Below are positions 47,570-56,389 of a DNA stretch of 64,000 nucleotides, one piece after another. The DNA lies in the NCBI GenBank assembly GCA_028281575.1, contig JANQJP010000089.1, forward strand, positions 36,737 through 100,736, in the 5' to 3' direction. The notes under the pieces are model-generated. The model had not been told where the DNA came from and made no database searches. It was given only the letters and a program-made list of their open reading frames with translations. The stretch comes from Cellvibrionaceae bacterium (lineage in GTDB: Bacteria; Pseudomonadota; Gammaproteobacteria; Pseudomonadales; Cellvibrionaceae). Each line of letters opens with the position of its first letter. Positions within the stretch are counted from its first letter, which is position 1. The translations under genes and the position numbers were made by a program.

Positions 47570-48373
47570 TTATTTCAATACTTCTATGACGAGCGAGTAA
47601 GTGAAGCTATACACGGGTACTTCAGCTCCTTTAGGAGCGGGTGCACGATGTCGAGATCTCAGTAAATAAACGCCGTGTTTTGTTGGCGTAAATTGGGCGC
47701 TGCCCTTTTTGTTTGTGGTTAAGGTTTGCATTGGCTTGCCTTGACTGAATTGGTACTCAGCTGAATAAATATCAATCTTGGTTTCGGCAAGTGCTTTGCC
47801 TTCGAAGAGAAGGCTTAGCGCTAGCGTATCGTCAACAAACAGGTCATTCGGGTGGCTGCGTAAGTGAATTTCCAAACCGTCACCGCTTGCTGAGAGCGCA
47901 GTGTCATTGGGTGCGCCTAAGGTAACAAAGGTTTCTGCCTTGGTTATTGAACGAAAATGCTCAAGCATGTTTGCTTCGGTGGGGATTTTTTCGTTCGCAT
48001 CCATAGATGCTTTGCGTTCGCCATTAAGCTCATAAACACGAAAAATACGTCCCGAGCGCAAACCGGTGCTAAACCGGTAAGTGCCTTCTTGTTCAAGTTT
48101 ATGTTCGAGTGCAACGCGGGATATTAAGTTGTGTTGCGTATCTGGCGCTTTGCGTTTGCCGGACGGGTCAACCACATAAAATTCGGTATTGTCGATGACT
48201 ACTTCGGGGATAAAAAATTTCTCAGCAAACGATGCGTCGAGCGTCACGATGCCGCCGCGAATTGGCTCGAAGGTCGCCGGCGCGAGGTAGGGTGTATGCG
48301 CCGTGCTGGCTGGCGCGAAAAGACTGAAAGCCAAAGTGCTCAATAGTGCGTTGAAAGCGAATTTACCAGGCAT
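47570..48373 (-). CDS. DUF4198 periplasmic protein
   Basis: 267 residues from ATG 48373 (AAGG upstream); the longer frame would translate the Fur site and is rejected. Signal peptide ends in PASTAHTPYLAP, so His is near the mature N terminus as in NikM/DUF4198 proteins. Later features are LEIHLRSHPNDLFVDDTLAL, GKALAETKIDIYSAEYQFSQ and GVYLLRSRHRAPAPKGAEV. Family members are linked to nickel, cobalt or iron uptake. Divergent from the TonB2 operon and sharing its Fur palindrome. Confidence 0.85.
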   Translation of the reverse strand: MPGKFAFNALLSTLAFSLFAPASTAHTPYLAPATFEPIRGGIVTLDASFAEKFFIPEVVIDNTEFYVVDPSGKRKAPDTQHNLISRVALEHKLEQEGTYRFSTGLRSGRIFRVYELNGERKASMDANEKIPTEANMLEHFRSITKAETFVTLGAPNDTALSASGDGLEIHLRSHPNDLFVDDTLALSLLFEGKALAETKIDIYSAEYQFSQGKPMQTLTTNKKGSAQFTPTKHGVYLLRSRHRAPAPKGAEVPVYSFTYSLVIEVLK

Positions 48374-48431
48374 GATTATTAACCTTAGTGCTGGGTATGT
48401 GGGTGAGAGAGAATAGAGGGTCATCAAAACA

Positions 48432-48466
48432 TTGATAATGATAACTATTGTCATTATCATTATCAA
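48432..48466. promoter_or_regulatory. Divergent Fur-type palindrome
   Basis: TTGATAATGATAA (48432-48444) and TTATCATTATCAA (48454-48466) are exact reverse complements with a 9-bp spacer. This is enough for two overlapping Fur boxes. It lies 59 bp before the DUF4198 start and 25 bp before the TonB2 operon start. Confidence 0.85.
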
Positions 48467-48490
48467 CTTTTCCATTAGTGCTTAATTCCC

Positions 48491-49306
48491 TTGAAACGTT
48501 TTATTCATCACATCTTCTCCTGTGCGTGGCAGGTCTATATCGGCGTGTTTACAGTGTTTTTCTCTGTGACGGTGGGCGCCGATTCGAGCTTCGAACAAGT
48601 AGATCGTCTCGTTAGTCAGTGGACGGATATAGAGCAACAGCGCAGCTTGATTGAGTCGCAGTGGCGCAAGCGCCAAGCTGTTCTCGATCAGCAGATTATT
48701 TTGTTTGAGGCCGAATTGAATGCGCTGCAAAAGGCGCTTTCCGAAGATAGCCGTCAAACAAGTGAGGTTGAGCAGCAGCGTAAACAATTAGTTGAAGAGC
48801 AAATTCAGGCCGAGCGTGATCAGGCGGTGTTAGAGGCGGCGCTGGTTGTCGATTTTGCCGAGTTAAAATCTCTGCACGGTCAGTTGCCGCCACCCTTACA
48901 GCAGTTATGGGCAGATCGGTTAAGTGACGTTGCGCTTGTCGAAGCTGATACCAGTGAACGGCTGGATTTGTTGCTCAGTTTGCTGACTGAACTCGAAAAC
49001 TTTGATAAGCGTGTGGCCTTGCACGAGGACATTATGCTTATCGACGGACAGGAGGTGCAGGTACAGCAAGTGTATCTTGGTTTGTCGCAGGCCTGGTATA
49101 CCGATATCGGTGGTCGTCATGCAGGTTATGGTTTTAGTTCGCCCCTGGGCTGGCAGTGGCTGGCGCACGGCGAAGTTGAAGGTCTCGCACCCAAAGATGT
49201 GCTGGAGCTTGTGCGTATGCTGCAAAATCCCGGCACTGCGCGTCTGCTTGATTTGCCGCTGCGTTTACACGGCTTTAACGCTGCCGCTCATCAGGGGGGC
49301 TTGTGA
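48491..49306 (+). CDS. DUF3450 periplasmic coiled-coil protein of TonB2 system
   Basis: 271 residues from TTG 48491, which gives a basic start (KR) and signal peptide; no strong RBS is seen. Residues ~35-125 form a long coiled coil (VLDQQIILFEAELNALQKAL). The rest has the DUF3450 ending QVYLGLSQAWYTDIGGRHAG, GWQWLAHGEV. Family members always precede TtpC-type ExbB genes, as here. First gene of the operon; its TGA overlaps the next ATG. Confidence 0.88.
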   Translation: MKRFIHHIFSCAWQVYIGVFTVFFSVTVGADSSFEQVDRLVSQWTDIEQQRSLIESQWRKRQAVLDQQIILFEAELNALQKALSEDSRQTSEVEQQRKQLVEEQIQAERDQAVLEAALVVDFAELKSLHGQLPPPLQQLWADRLSDVALVEADTSERLDLLLSLLTELENFDKRVALHEDIMLIDGQEVQVQQVYLGLSQAWYTDIGGRHAGYGFSSPLGWQWLAHGEVEGLAPKDVLELVRMLQNPGTARLLDLPLRLHGFNAAAHQGGL

Positions 49307-50691
49307 TGCGTAAAGTGCTTTTAGCGCTTGTGGCGCTAGTATACTCAGAGTGTGTTTTGGCAGATAACTTTGCTGCAATAAGTGTATCGCTGCGCGAGGA
49401 TATTACACTTGCTCAACAGCGTTTAGCGACGTCAGAACGGCGTATCGCTGATGCCTCGGCGCAGGCTTATACGCGCATCAGCGAAAAACAGCGTAAGGTC
49501 AGTGCTTTGCGTGAGCGGGTTGCTGTTGCACGGCGTTTGGCGGATGAGCAAACACTCGGGCTTGAACAGCTGCAGACGCGTTTAAACGCCTGGCGCGATC
49601 AACACCAGTACCAAAAATATTTGCTGACAGACTTTGTCGAGCAGGTGTCGGTTTCTTCAGAGCTTGCTCCGATTCATGTAGAAACCGTCAGCGCTGGCTT
49701 GGATTTTGTGCGCCAGCGGCTGCGCGCAAAACAACAGTTGATGAACCCACGGTGGCAACCCGTAAAAATCGTATCTGCAGACGGCAGTGTCACTGCGGCT
49801 GAGGCACTTACATTGGGGCCTGTAACATGGTTTTGGCAAGCCGGCACAGGCTATGGTGGACTTGCGGTGCCCACTGAACAGGGCCTTTATACTGTTCAAC
49901 ACCCTTTTCAGGGCGCTGAACTTGCACAACTCGCTGAACTTTATCAGCGCGGTCAGGCGCGGGTATCTTTTGATCCGACACTTGATCGTGCGCTAAAAAT
50001 AGCGAAGCAAGATGAGAGTCTGCTTGAGCATTTGCAAAAGGGAGGCGTGTGGGCCGTACCTATTCTGGTTTTCGCAGCGCTGGCTTTGGTGATCGCGACA
50101 GTGAAATTAGTGCAATTGTCGCGTTTGCCCAAGTTACAGCCGATGCTGGCCGAGCGCATAGCCGCCATACTAAAGCCTTCGTTAAATATTCATGCATTAC
50201 GCGAGTTGCGTGGCCAATTACGCGGTGCCGAGGCAGAGCTGGTCGCCATTACCTTTGACACGCCAGTATCGCAACAACGGGATGAGCGACTGTTTGCATG
50301 TTTAATAGAGCACCGGCGCAAACTGGACCAGTTCTTGGGGGCTATTGCCGTTACGGCCGCGGTGGCGCCGTTATTGGGCCTGCTCGGTACGGTCTCAGGC
50401 ATGATCGAAACGTTCAAGATGATGACTATTTTTGGTGCGGGCGAACCGAGTGCCGTTTCGGGTGGTATATCCGAAGCGCTGGTCACCACAGAGCTTGGTT
50501 TGGTGGTCGCGATACCTGCGCTTATTTTTCACGCCCTGCTGTCTCGCCACGTGAACAACTATAACGCACGCCTGGAAACCACAGCTATCAAGCTCGGCCA
50601 GTTGGATTGGTCGCCTGATACCCCACGTGAAGCAGACGAAAATCTAACACACGAGGACGGCACGACCCCGCTCGCTCGTGCAACGGCTTAG
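49306..50691 (+). CDS. TtpC-type MotA/TolQ/ExbB protein
   Basis: 461 residues from ATG 49306 (GGGGGG upstream). Signal peptide, periplasmic coiled coil about 25-110, a globular part, then helix GGVWAVPILVFAALALVIAT near 250. The ExbB core follows: FLGAIAVTAAVAPLLGLLGT, VSGGISEALVTTELGLVVAI. This long form is TtpC, known from Vibrio TonB2 systems, and is needed with ExbB2/ExbD2/TonB2 for iron-siderophore uptake. Confidence 0.92.
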   Translation: MRKVLLALVALVYSECVLADNFAAISVSLREDITLAQQRLATSERRIADASAQAYTRISEKQRKVSALRERVAVARRLADEQTLGLEQLQTRLNAWRDQHQYQKYLLTDFVEQVSVSSELAPIHVETVSAGLDFVRQRLRAKQQLMNPRWQPVKIVSADGSVTAAEALTLGPVTWFWQAGTGYGGLAVPTEQGLYTVQHPFQGAELAQLAELYQRGQARVSFDPTLDRALKIAKQDESLLEHLQKGGVWAVPILVFAALALVIATVKLVQLSRLPKLQPMLAERIAAILKPSLNIHALRELRGQLRGAEAELVAITFDTPVSQQRDERLFACLIEHRRKLDQFLGAIAVTAAVAPLLGLLGTVSGMIETFKMMTIFGAGEPSAVSGGISEALVTTELGLVVAIPALIFHALLSRHVNNYNARLETTAIKLGQLDWSPDTPREADENLTHEDGTTPLARATA

Positions 50692-50716
50692 AGCGAATGC
50701 TCCTTAGGAAATGACG

Positions 50717-51112
50717 ATGGATATTTTTTCACTCTTGTTATTTAACCCGATTATCTGGTTGATCTTAATCGTCGCACTGCCCAGTTACGCCGTCTTGCTT
50801 GAATTGCTGGTGATGCGCGATAAAAGCGAAGCCTGGTTTACGCGTTCGCAGGGGTGGACCAATAGCTTGCAAACGGCCGTTGGTGCGCTGCCATTGCTAG
50901 GCCTGCTCGGCACCATTTCCGGTTTGCTGGAAACCTTTGGTTTGATGTCAGTCAGCACTTTGAGCCAGGAAGCATTGGTCAGCGGTGGCATTGCCGATGC
51001 CTTGCTGACTACCGAACTGGGCTTGCTGATGGCGATACCCGCTTGGCTGATGATTGCGGCATTAAAAGCGCAGACGAAAACCTGGGAGTTGCAGCAATGC
51101 GCGCAAGTTTAG
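50717..51112 (+). CDS. exbB: ExbB-type proton channel protein (ExbB2)
   Basis: 131 residues from ATG 50717 (AGGA 7 nt upstream). Short ExbB form with three helices: NPIIWLILIVALPSYAVLLE, AVGALPLLGLLGTISGLLET, and GGIADALLTTELGLLMAIPA. Works with ExbD to harvest proton force for TonB. Overlaps exbD by 16 nt. Confidence 0.92.
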   Translation: MDIFSLLLFNPIIWLILIVALPSYAVLLELLVMRDKSEAWFTRSQGWTNSLQTAVGALPLLGLLGTISGLLETFGLMSVSTLSQEALVSGGIADALLTTELGLLMAIPAWLMIAALKAQTKTWELQQCAQV

Positions 51113-51507
51113 AGCAGCGTTTACAACATCGTGACAGTGAGAGAATCGATCTGTCCCCGTTGCTCGATGTGGTATTTATTCTGCTGATTTTCTTTATCGT
51201 CACTAGCGTGTTTGTCAAAGAAACGGGCGTTGAAATTGATAAGCCGCAGGCGCTTTCCGAGCGCACCCTGGAATCCTCGACCATTATGATTGCGATTTCA
51301 CGCAGTGGTGAGGTGGTCTATAACAACACCAATATTGGTGTGGCGGGCGTGCGCACTACTGTTAGTCAGTTAATTAAAAGCAAAGAAAAGCCTGTCATTA
51401 TTCAAGCGGATAAGCGCGTGACCACCGAACTTTTGGTGGAGGTTATCGACCAGGCCAAACTCGCCGGTGCGAGTAATGTCAGTATCGCCACGGGTGATAA
51501 AGAATGA
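51097..51507 (+). CDS. exbD: ExbD-type biopolymer transport protein
   Basis: 136 residues from ATG 51097, inside the end of exbB. RIDLSPLLDVVFILLIFFIV carries the pore Asp in the single helix. The periplasmic domain ends with PVIIQADKRVTTELLVEVID. Start codon of tonB overlaps its stop (ATGA). Confidence 0.94.
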   Translation: MRASLEQRLQHRDSERIDLSPLLDVVFILLIFFIVTSVFVKETGVEIDKPQALSERTLESSTIMIAISRSGEVVYNNTNIGVAGVRTTVSQLIKSKEKPVIIQADKRVTTELLVEVIDQAKLAGASNVSIATGDKE

Positions 51508-52163
51508 GCGCGTTTTTGTTTCGCATTCCACGCATTCGCTATTTTTCTATCGCGGGCAGCACGATAGTGATTGCCTTGCTCGTGTCGCTGGTAGTGATGT
51601 TGCAAAAGGGCGGTGGCCTTATGCCAGAGCAACTCACCGTACGCGAGGTTGAGCTTGCCGCTTTACCGCCTCCGCCGCCCCCACCGCCATCTCCCCAGCG
51701 CGTTGATCAGTTGCCGCAGATCTCGGTAAGTCAGGGCGGCAGCGGCGCAGCTGTGAATTTGGGTGAAATGCACCTGGGCGAAGTCTTGGTTGTTGAAGAT
51801 ATTGACCCCCCGCCGTTGCCGATAAATAACGCGAATATGTTGCACGACAGCTTGCAGTTATCCTGGGACGAGGTGTTTTCGCTTGCCGACTTGGACGAGC
51901 GGCCGCGCTTACTGACGAAATTAAATATTCAATATCCCAAGCGTTTGAGCAAGCAGGGTATTCATCGCGCAGAGGCGCGCGTAGCGGTCATTATCGATAC
52001 CGATGGTCGTGCGATATTAAAAGAAATTTTGCACTGCTCACACGAAGAGATGCGATCACTGGTTGTCGATCTGATAAAACGCGCACGCTTCACCGCGCCC
52101 AAAAAAGATGGTCAGCTTGTGCGTGCGAGCTTTACCTGGCCACTTGAATTTAACGATAGCTAA
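51504..52163 (+). CDS. tonB: TonB protein (TonB2 type)
   Basis: 219 residues, smaller than TonB1. N-terminal helix about STIVIALLVSLVVMLQKGGG, proline stretch PPPPPPPPPSPQ, and a C-terminal TonB domain (YPKRLSKQGIHRAEARVAVI, KRARFTAPKKDGQ). Transmits energy to outer-membrane receptors such as the one encoded 7 kb away. Its stop overlaps the next ATG (TAATG). Confidence 0.93.
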   Translation: MSAFLFRIPRIRYFSIAGSTIVIALLVSLVVMLQKGGGLMPEQLTVREVELAALPPPPPPPPSPQRVDQLPQISVSQGGSGAAVNLGEMHLGEVLVVEDIDPPPLPINNANMLHDSLQLSWDEVFSLADLDERPRLLTKLNIQYPKRLSKQGIHRAEARVAVIIDTDGRAILKEILHCSHEEMRSLVVDLIKRARFTAPKKDGQLVRASFTWPLEFNDS

Positions 52164-53527
52164 TGCGCAACCTTTATTTTTATTTCTTTATTTTTATTTG
52201 CTGTTTTTGCTTACGCGCGATGGCGGCCGAACCCTTTGTTGCTCAATTGACAATTCCGCCAGCAAAACTTGTGCTTTCAACAGCAATTAAGCCTTTGGCA
52301 AAACGTGAGAGTAAATTTACACCGGAAGAATATGACATTGTACAAGCACTGCGCCCTTTGCTTGAGCGTGAAGACTATGATGCAGCTCTTAGCGAATTAA
52401 ATACGCGCGAGAAAACACTTAAATCCGATTATAGTCCGGCCCTGCTTTTTGTGCGTGCGCAATTATATATTCATCAAAAACGCTTTGCTTTGGCGCAAGC
52501 CGATCTCAAGGCCGCATTGGTTGTCCTACCTGATTTTGTTCGGGGCCATCAGGGCATGGCCATGCTGTATCTCGCGCAACAAAACTGGAGGCCAGCGTTA
52601 GCGTCACTGACTCAAGCGATCAGCCTTGGTGGCGGTGACGCTGAACTTTATGGCCAGTTGGGGTATTTACATTTGCGCAATAGCGACGCCTGGGCTGCCA
52701 GCGCTGCCTACCAGCAGGCATTAATGCTCGCGCCGGAAAACAAATATTACAAACAGGGTCTGCTCTCTGCACTTTTGCAGAGCAAGCAATTTGCCAGCGC
52801 GCGCAATTTAGTTGAACGATTAATTAAAGATGCGCCTAGTGATAAGGCGCTGTGGTTGCGCCGCGCCAGTATTGCTCTGCAGACGGATGATCAATCGGTT
52901 GCTTTGGCGAGTATCGAAGCGGCAATTCGACTCGGGGAAGACAGCTTCGACAACCATCTTGTTGCAGCACGTCTGCATATTCAGCGTGGCAATTATGTTC
53001 GCGGAACAGAATTGTTGGAGCGCGCTGTCGCAGCGGGGCATTGGGATGTCGATCAAATACAGCGAGTGGTTCAGTGGTTGGCACGAGAAGCGCAATGGTC
53101 ACAAGTCGAGCGTTTATTAACGGCAGTTAAACCGCATTTGGCTGAATTAGGTGCCGGGCAAAGAAGCCAATATCATCTCAGTCGTGGCCAACTCGCACTT
53201 GCCCGCGGTGAAAAAAAGACGGCGCGTGGCGCCTACGATGCTGCAGTAAAAGCAGACCCAGCCAATGGTCAGGCGCTACTGGCCAGTGCAGCGCTGATGG
53301 CAGAACAAAAACGCTATGTTCAAGCAGAATTGCTCTATGTGCGTGCGCAAGCCATTGATAGCGTACGCGAAGCAGCCATGCTGAATCTTGCTCAGCTCTA
53401 TATCGACCGCCAGGATTATCCCGCGGCGTTGGAATTACTGCGCACAGCTCATCGCGACTACCCGCAAAATCATGGTTTAGCGAAGAATATCGATACGTTG
53501 GTTAGTATTATTAATGTCGGAGGTTAG
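52163..53527 (+). CDS. TPR-repeat protein of the TonB2 operon
   Basis: 454 residues with a signal peptide (FYFFIFICCFCLRAMA). At least eight tetratricopeptide repeats follow (for example AELYGQLGYLHLRNSDAWAA, AMLNLAQLYIDRQDYPAALE). Vibrio TonB2 clusters also end with a TPR gene. It probably scaffolds the TonB2-TtpC complex in the periplasm. Confidence 0.88.
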   Translation: MRNLYFYFFIFICCFCLRAMAAEPFVAQLTIPPAKLVLSTAIKPLAKRESKFTPEEYDIVQALRPLLEREDYDAALSELNTREKTLKSDYSPALLFVRAQLYIHQKRFALAQADLKAALVVLPDFVRGHQGMAMLYLAQQNWRPALASLTQAISLGGGDAELYGQLGYLHLRNSDAWAASAAYQQALMLAPENKYYKQGLLSALLQSKQFASARNLVERLIKDAPSDKALWLRRASIALQTDDQSVALASIEAAIRLGEDSFDNHLVAARLHIQRGNYVRGTELLERAVAAGHWDVDQIQRVVQWLAREAQWSQVERLLTAVKPHLAELGAGQRSQYHLSRGQLALARGEKKTARGAYDAAVKADPANGQALLASAALMAEQKRYVQAELLYVRAQAIDSVREAAMLNLAQLYIDRQDYPAALELLRTAHRDYPQNHGLAKNIDTLVSIINVGG

Positions 53528-53564
53528 TTTCGAAAAATAGAATAATGAAAAACGATGCAAAAAT

Positions 53565-54509
53565 TTATTTGGCATTTGCGACAGGCATTAGGTGTTTTAC
53601 TTCATCGCAGGTTAAATCTCGCATACAACTTAAGTTACCTTCGCAAAAACTAGCCATATGCATTCTCTTGGTTACATCTGGAACATTGTCGTCAAAAGGT
53701 GGCCAGCCATTTTCGGTGCGCATATTATTTAGATGGTTGTATAAAGCGATACCTTGTATATTGGCTGTTGCTTCCAGTGAGTCGATGTTATCCAGTTTAT
53801 ATTTTTCCAAAGCTTTATCATAAAATACTTGACTGACGTTTAAGTCTCCCCGTATCTCTGCAAGTTTATAGTGAGCGAGCATATCAATAAAATGAGATTT
53901 ATAAGCCTTCAGATCGCCGTTTTCAAATGCTTGTAATGCCTGATCTTTTATTGTTGACGCGATATTTCGTATAGCGGGGATAGACCCTGAAAGCATTGCT
54001 GTTCGATCTAATTCAAGAGTTAGTTCAGAAATATCATTGCCGTTACTCAAATCGATAGCTTGAGAGCGGAGAGCTTCGATAGCTCGCAAATCACCATTTT
54101 TGGTTAGTTCAAATAGTGTTTGTTTGTCGTAGCTGCCATAGTCAGATTCGGTGACCGGGTTTAAAAAGACACCGGTGCGCTCGTGCCATTCCTGAAGCGC
54201 TCTATTTTCATCTTCTGAAAGAATGATATTGTTAACGAAAAAAACCTCCTCCCAAAGTAGCTGGTACATTTTTCTTGCATCATTAACATCAGAGCTACCG
54301 GCGGTATTGGTTGTTGGTTTTTTTGTAGTGTTGGTTGATACTTGAGTAAGTGTTTTTGCTTCTCCAAGTAAGTCAGAATTTTTATTAACATTGGATGGAT
54401 ATGTGCCATCTTTATCGCCGCCATTCAAAGAAAATCTCATGATATACAAGAGAGTCAAAGCAGTGATAAGGATGAATAGTCCGATAATGAGGATTAGCTT
54501 TGGTTTCAC
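53565..54509 (-). CDS. Membrane-anchored hypothetical with helical repeats (module 2)
   Basis: 314 residues from GTG 54509. N-terminal helix LILIIGLFILITALTLLYIM, Ser/Thr-rich linker to about 75, then an alpha-helical extracytoplasmic part. DYGSYDKQTLFELTKNGDLR in it resembles YASYDDQTLWELGNQGDLKA of the 309-aa protein, so the two are paralogues. The following helices look Sel1- or HEAT-like. Near the C terminus is a Cys pair region (SFCEGNLSCMRDLTC). I recognise no family. AT-rich, unlike the neighbouring operon. Confidence 0.65.
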   Translation of the reverse strand: MKPKLILIIGLFILITALTLLYIMRFSLNGGDKDGTYPSNVNKNSDLLGEAKTLTQVSTNTTKKPTTNTAGSSDVNDARKMYQLLWEEVFFVNNIILSEDENRALQEWHERTGVFLNPVTESDYGSYDKQTLFELTKNGDLRAIEALRSQAIDLSNGNDISELTLELDRTAMLSGSIPAIRNIASTIKDQALQAFENGDLKAYKSHFIDMLAHYKLAEIRGDLNVSQVFYDKALEKYKLDNIDSLEATANIQGIALYNHLNNMRTENGWPPFDDNVPDVTKRMHMASFCEGNLSCMRDLTCDEVKHLMPVANAK

Positions 54510-54537
54510 TAGAAGTAGTTTGATATTTCTATACGCT

Positions 54538-54844
54538 CTATGACTTTATCATTTTTTTCTCAAGTTGTTTGAATCGTTCATAAGTTCCTGTGCCGGCAGT
54601 AAAAAGTACAAGTCCTAAAAAGAAATATTTTTGAACCAGTATATTCTAGGCCAATTGCGCTGTAATTATCAATGTAATAGTAAGCTGCTTAAAATACTGG
54701 CAACAAATAAAACCCATCGGATTATAAGATTAAACTTTTTCTTTCAGGGTGATTAACTTTGTTAACGATTTCTTGTTTTTTAATTTCGTTTTTTGCATTA
54801 TCGTCTAGATGATAGGTACGAGCCTCTTTTGCCATAATAGTCAT
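54538..54844 (-). pseudogene. Decayed paralogue of the 112-aa two-TM protein
   Basis: From ATG 54844 a 40-codon frame reads ARTYHLDDNAKNEIKKQEIV and stops. Further on, other frames read YYYIDNYSAIGLEYTGS and KYFFLGLVLFTAGTGTYERF, ending at TAG 54538. These match in order the intact 112-aa protein at 58503-58841 (YYINKFDVIGFESIASHYFF, WGAVLIGAGLTIFEYFKKLE). So this stretch is that gene with frameshifts. The rest of 54510-54917 shows nothing else. Confidence 0.65.
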
Positions 54845-54917
54845 AAGTTATCATCCTAAAATAATTAGTCTTTCTGGCATAAAAGCTGCACTGCTTTCAG
54901 AGGGGATTAACAAATAT

Positions 54918-55847
54918 TTATTGAGGGTTTTTAGCAATATCACTAGAGAATACAGGTTCAACTGCACTGTTGATATACGAAGTCGCCCAACCGTTGGGAT
55001 TTGGTAGGGCTGAAATCATATAGTCCATCTGAAAATCAGTTAATGGGTCTGAAGAATTGTCAAAGAGATCTAACCCAAGAGCGCTCCTGCGATTTTGCAG
55101 GTCGTCGTAAATCTGTCTAGCAATAGCTGAGGCATCCGAAATGTCATCCACAGAAAGGTTAATAGCGTTATTTTGTAGCTCCATTAAACCAGCCCAAATT
55201 CCTGAAAGATCTCCTCTCATAGCCGCCGCTTCAGCGAATGCGAGCATATTTTTTATATTATTAATCTTATCTTTTTCGTTTGCTTCAGTTCTCCAACTTT
55301 GTACTTGGGATATAGTTGCCAACCGAGTCAATGCTTTTGTCGAACCATGAATGGAAGCAAAACCTAATATTTGATTAGTATCTTCGACTCGGCCAGATTC
55401 CTTGAATGAATCTGCCAACATATGTAAAGCTTTTAAGTCTCCTTGATTTCCTAGCTCCCATAAAGTTTGATCATCATAACTTGCATATTGATTGTAATCG
55501 TCTGCGGTGAAGTAACCACGTGCTTCTTTCCACAATTGTTGGTCATATTCCAATTGCGCAATTTTGGTTGAATCAAGCTTCTTATAAATAGCGGGCGATA
55601 GGGCTTCTGTAGTGTCAACTCTAAAAGAATTATCCCTAGAAGCATTATTTATTTCGGGCGACTGCTGAGTTGCTTTTTCCTCCTGTTGTATTTCATTTGC
55701 TGATTCAGTATTAGGCTCATTGCTGTAACGCCATTCTAGGTATTTAGCACCAAAGAAATGATGTAAAATCAATGAAAATGCGCCAAATACAATCAGAACA
55801 ATAAATGTCTTGATAATGTTTCTGGGTAAAAAATCTTCGATGTTCAT
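54918..55847 (-). CDS. Membrane-anchored hypothetical with helical repeats (module 2)
   Basis: 309 residues from ATG 55847 with GAGG 10 nt upstream. N-terminal helix TFIVLIVFGAFSLILHHFFG, linker rich in Glu/Gln, then helical repeats around GDLKALHMLADSF, HGSTKALTRLATI and GDLSGIWAGLMEL, spaced like Sel1/HEAT units. Shares the Y-x-SYD-x-QTL-x-EL-x3-GDL signature with the 314-aa neighbour. No known family recognised. Lies after the nonsense-disrupted CxxCH gene. Confidence 0.65.
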   Translation of the reverse strand: MNIEDFLPRNIIKTFIVLIVFGAFSLILHHFFGAKYLEWRYSNEPNTESANEIQQEEKATQQSPEINNASRDNSFRVDTTEALSPAIYKKLDSTKIAQLEYDQQLWKEARGYFTADDYNQYASYDDQTLWELGNQGDLKALHMLADSFKESGRVEDTNQILGFASIHGSTKALTRLATISQVQSWRTEANEKDKINNIKNMLAFAEAAAMRGDLSGIWAGLMELQNNAINLSVDDISDASAIARQIYDDLQNRRSALGLDLFDNSSDPLTDFQMDYMISALPNPNGWATSYINSAVEPVFSSDIAKNPQ

Positions 55848-55876
55848 ATTTTCAATACCTCACATGATCCATGTGC

Positions 55877-56389
55877 TTATTTCGGACAGTTATTTCTCAT
55901 ATTTTGGCCGAGAATAACGCATTGCTGATTAGACCACCCCTCCAATTCTACGCATGGTAACCAACCCACTCCTAATCCGATACCAGCCCCAAAAGCACCT
56001 CTTATACCTCCAACAATTCCGGTAAAGGTATTACATAACCCTGTACCATAAGTGCCGTAAGTCTTCGTGCATGATTGTTCAGCTTCTTTCGCTTTTTTCA
56101 GACAGTCTTTACGCTCTTTTTGCTTTCTTTTTTCTTCCTGCTGCCGCAATTCTTCTACGCTAGGGACAGATGGTGGAGTGAAAAAACCGCCTGCGTAACC
56201 AAAACCTCAGTCAAAAACATCTCTGTTTCTGAGTGGCTGATATCCTGTAACCACTATTTCCTCTACGTTGTTATTGCTATTATGGCAACCACTGCACTTC
56301 TTTGTTGAATTAGGCTTTGATAGTGACATGGAGCTTAGTAGCGTCAGTGCCACGAATACCTGTGATTTTCTGACAATCTCAGATAACAA
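55877..56389 (-). pseudogene. CxxCH Cys-rich secreted protein interrupted by one in-frame TGA
   Basis: Frame from TTG 56389: signal peptide VFVALTLLSSMSLS, then KKCSGCHNSNNNVEEIVVTG and YQPLRNRDVFD. It then hits TGA at 56207-56209, where the paralogue at 58863-59420 has TGG (Trp). The same frame continues open for 110 codons to 55877, with the Glu/Lys helix and Cys pattern of the paralogue. One base change separates it from an intact ~170-residue gene. It could be a recent pseudogene or a sequencing error. Confidence 0.75.

Noticed and set aside
48374..48475. N-terminal extension of the DUF4198 frame
   Set aside because: It would translate the Fur palindrome, and a good signal peptide starts at 48373.
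54510..54537. Separate small gene at the start of the 314-aa frame
   Set aside because: This short gap has no start/stop pair of use; the adjacent coding similarity belongs to the relic of the two-TM gene.
56207..56209. TGA read as selenocysteine
   Set aside because: The paralogue has Trp at this codon, not Cys, and no SECIS-like context was recognised; a nonsense change is simpler.
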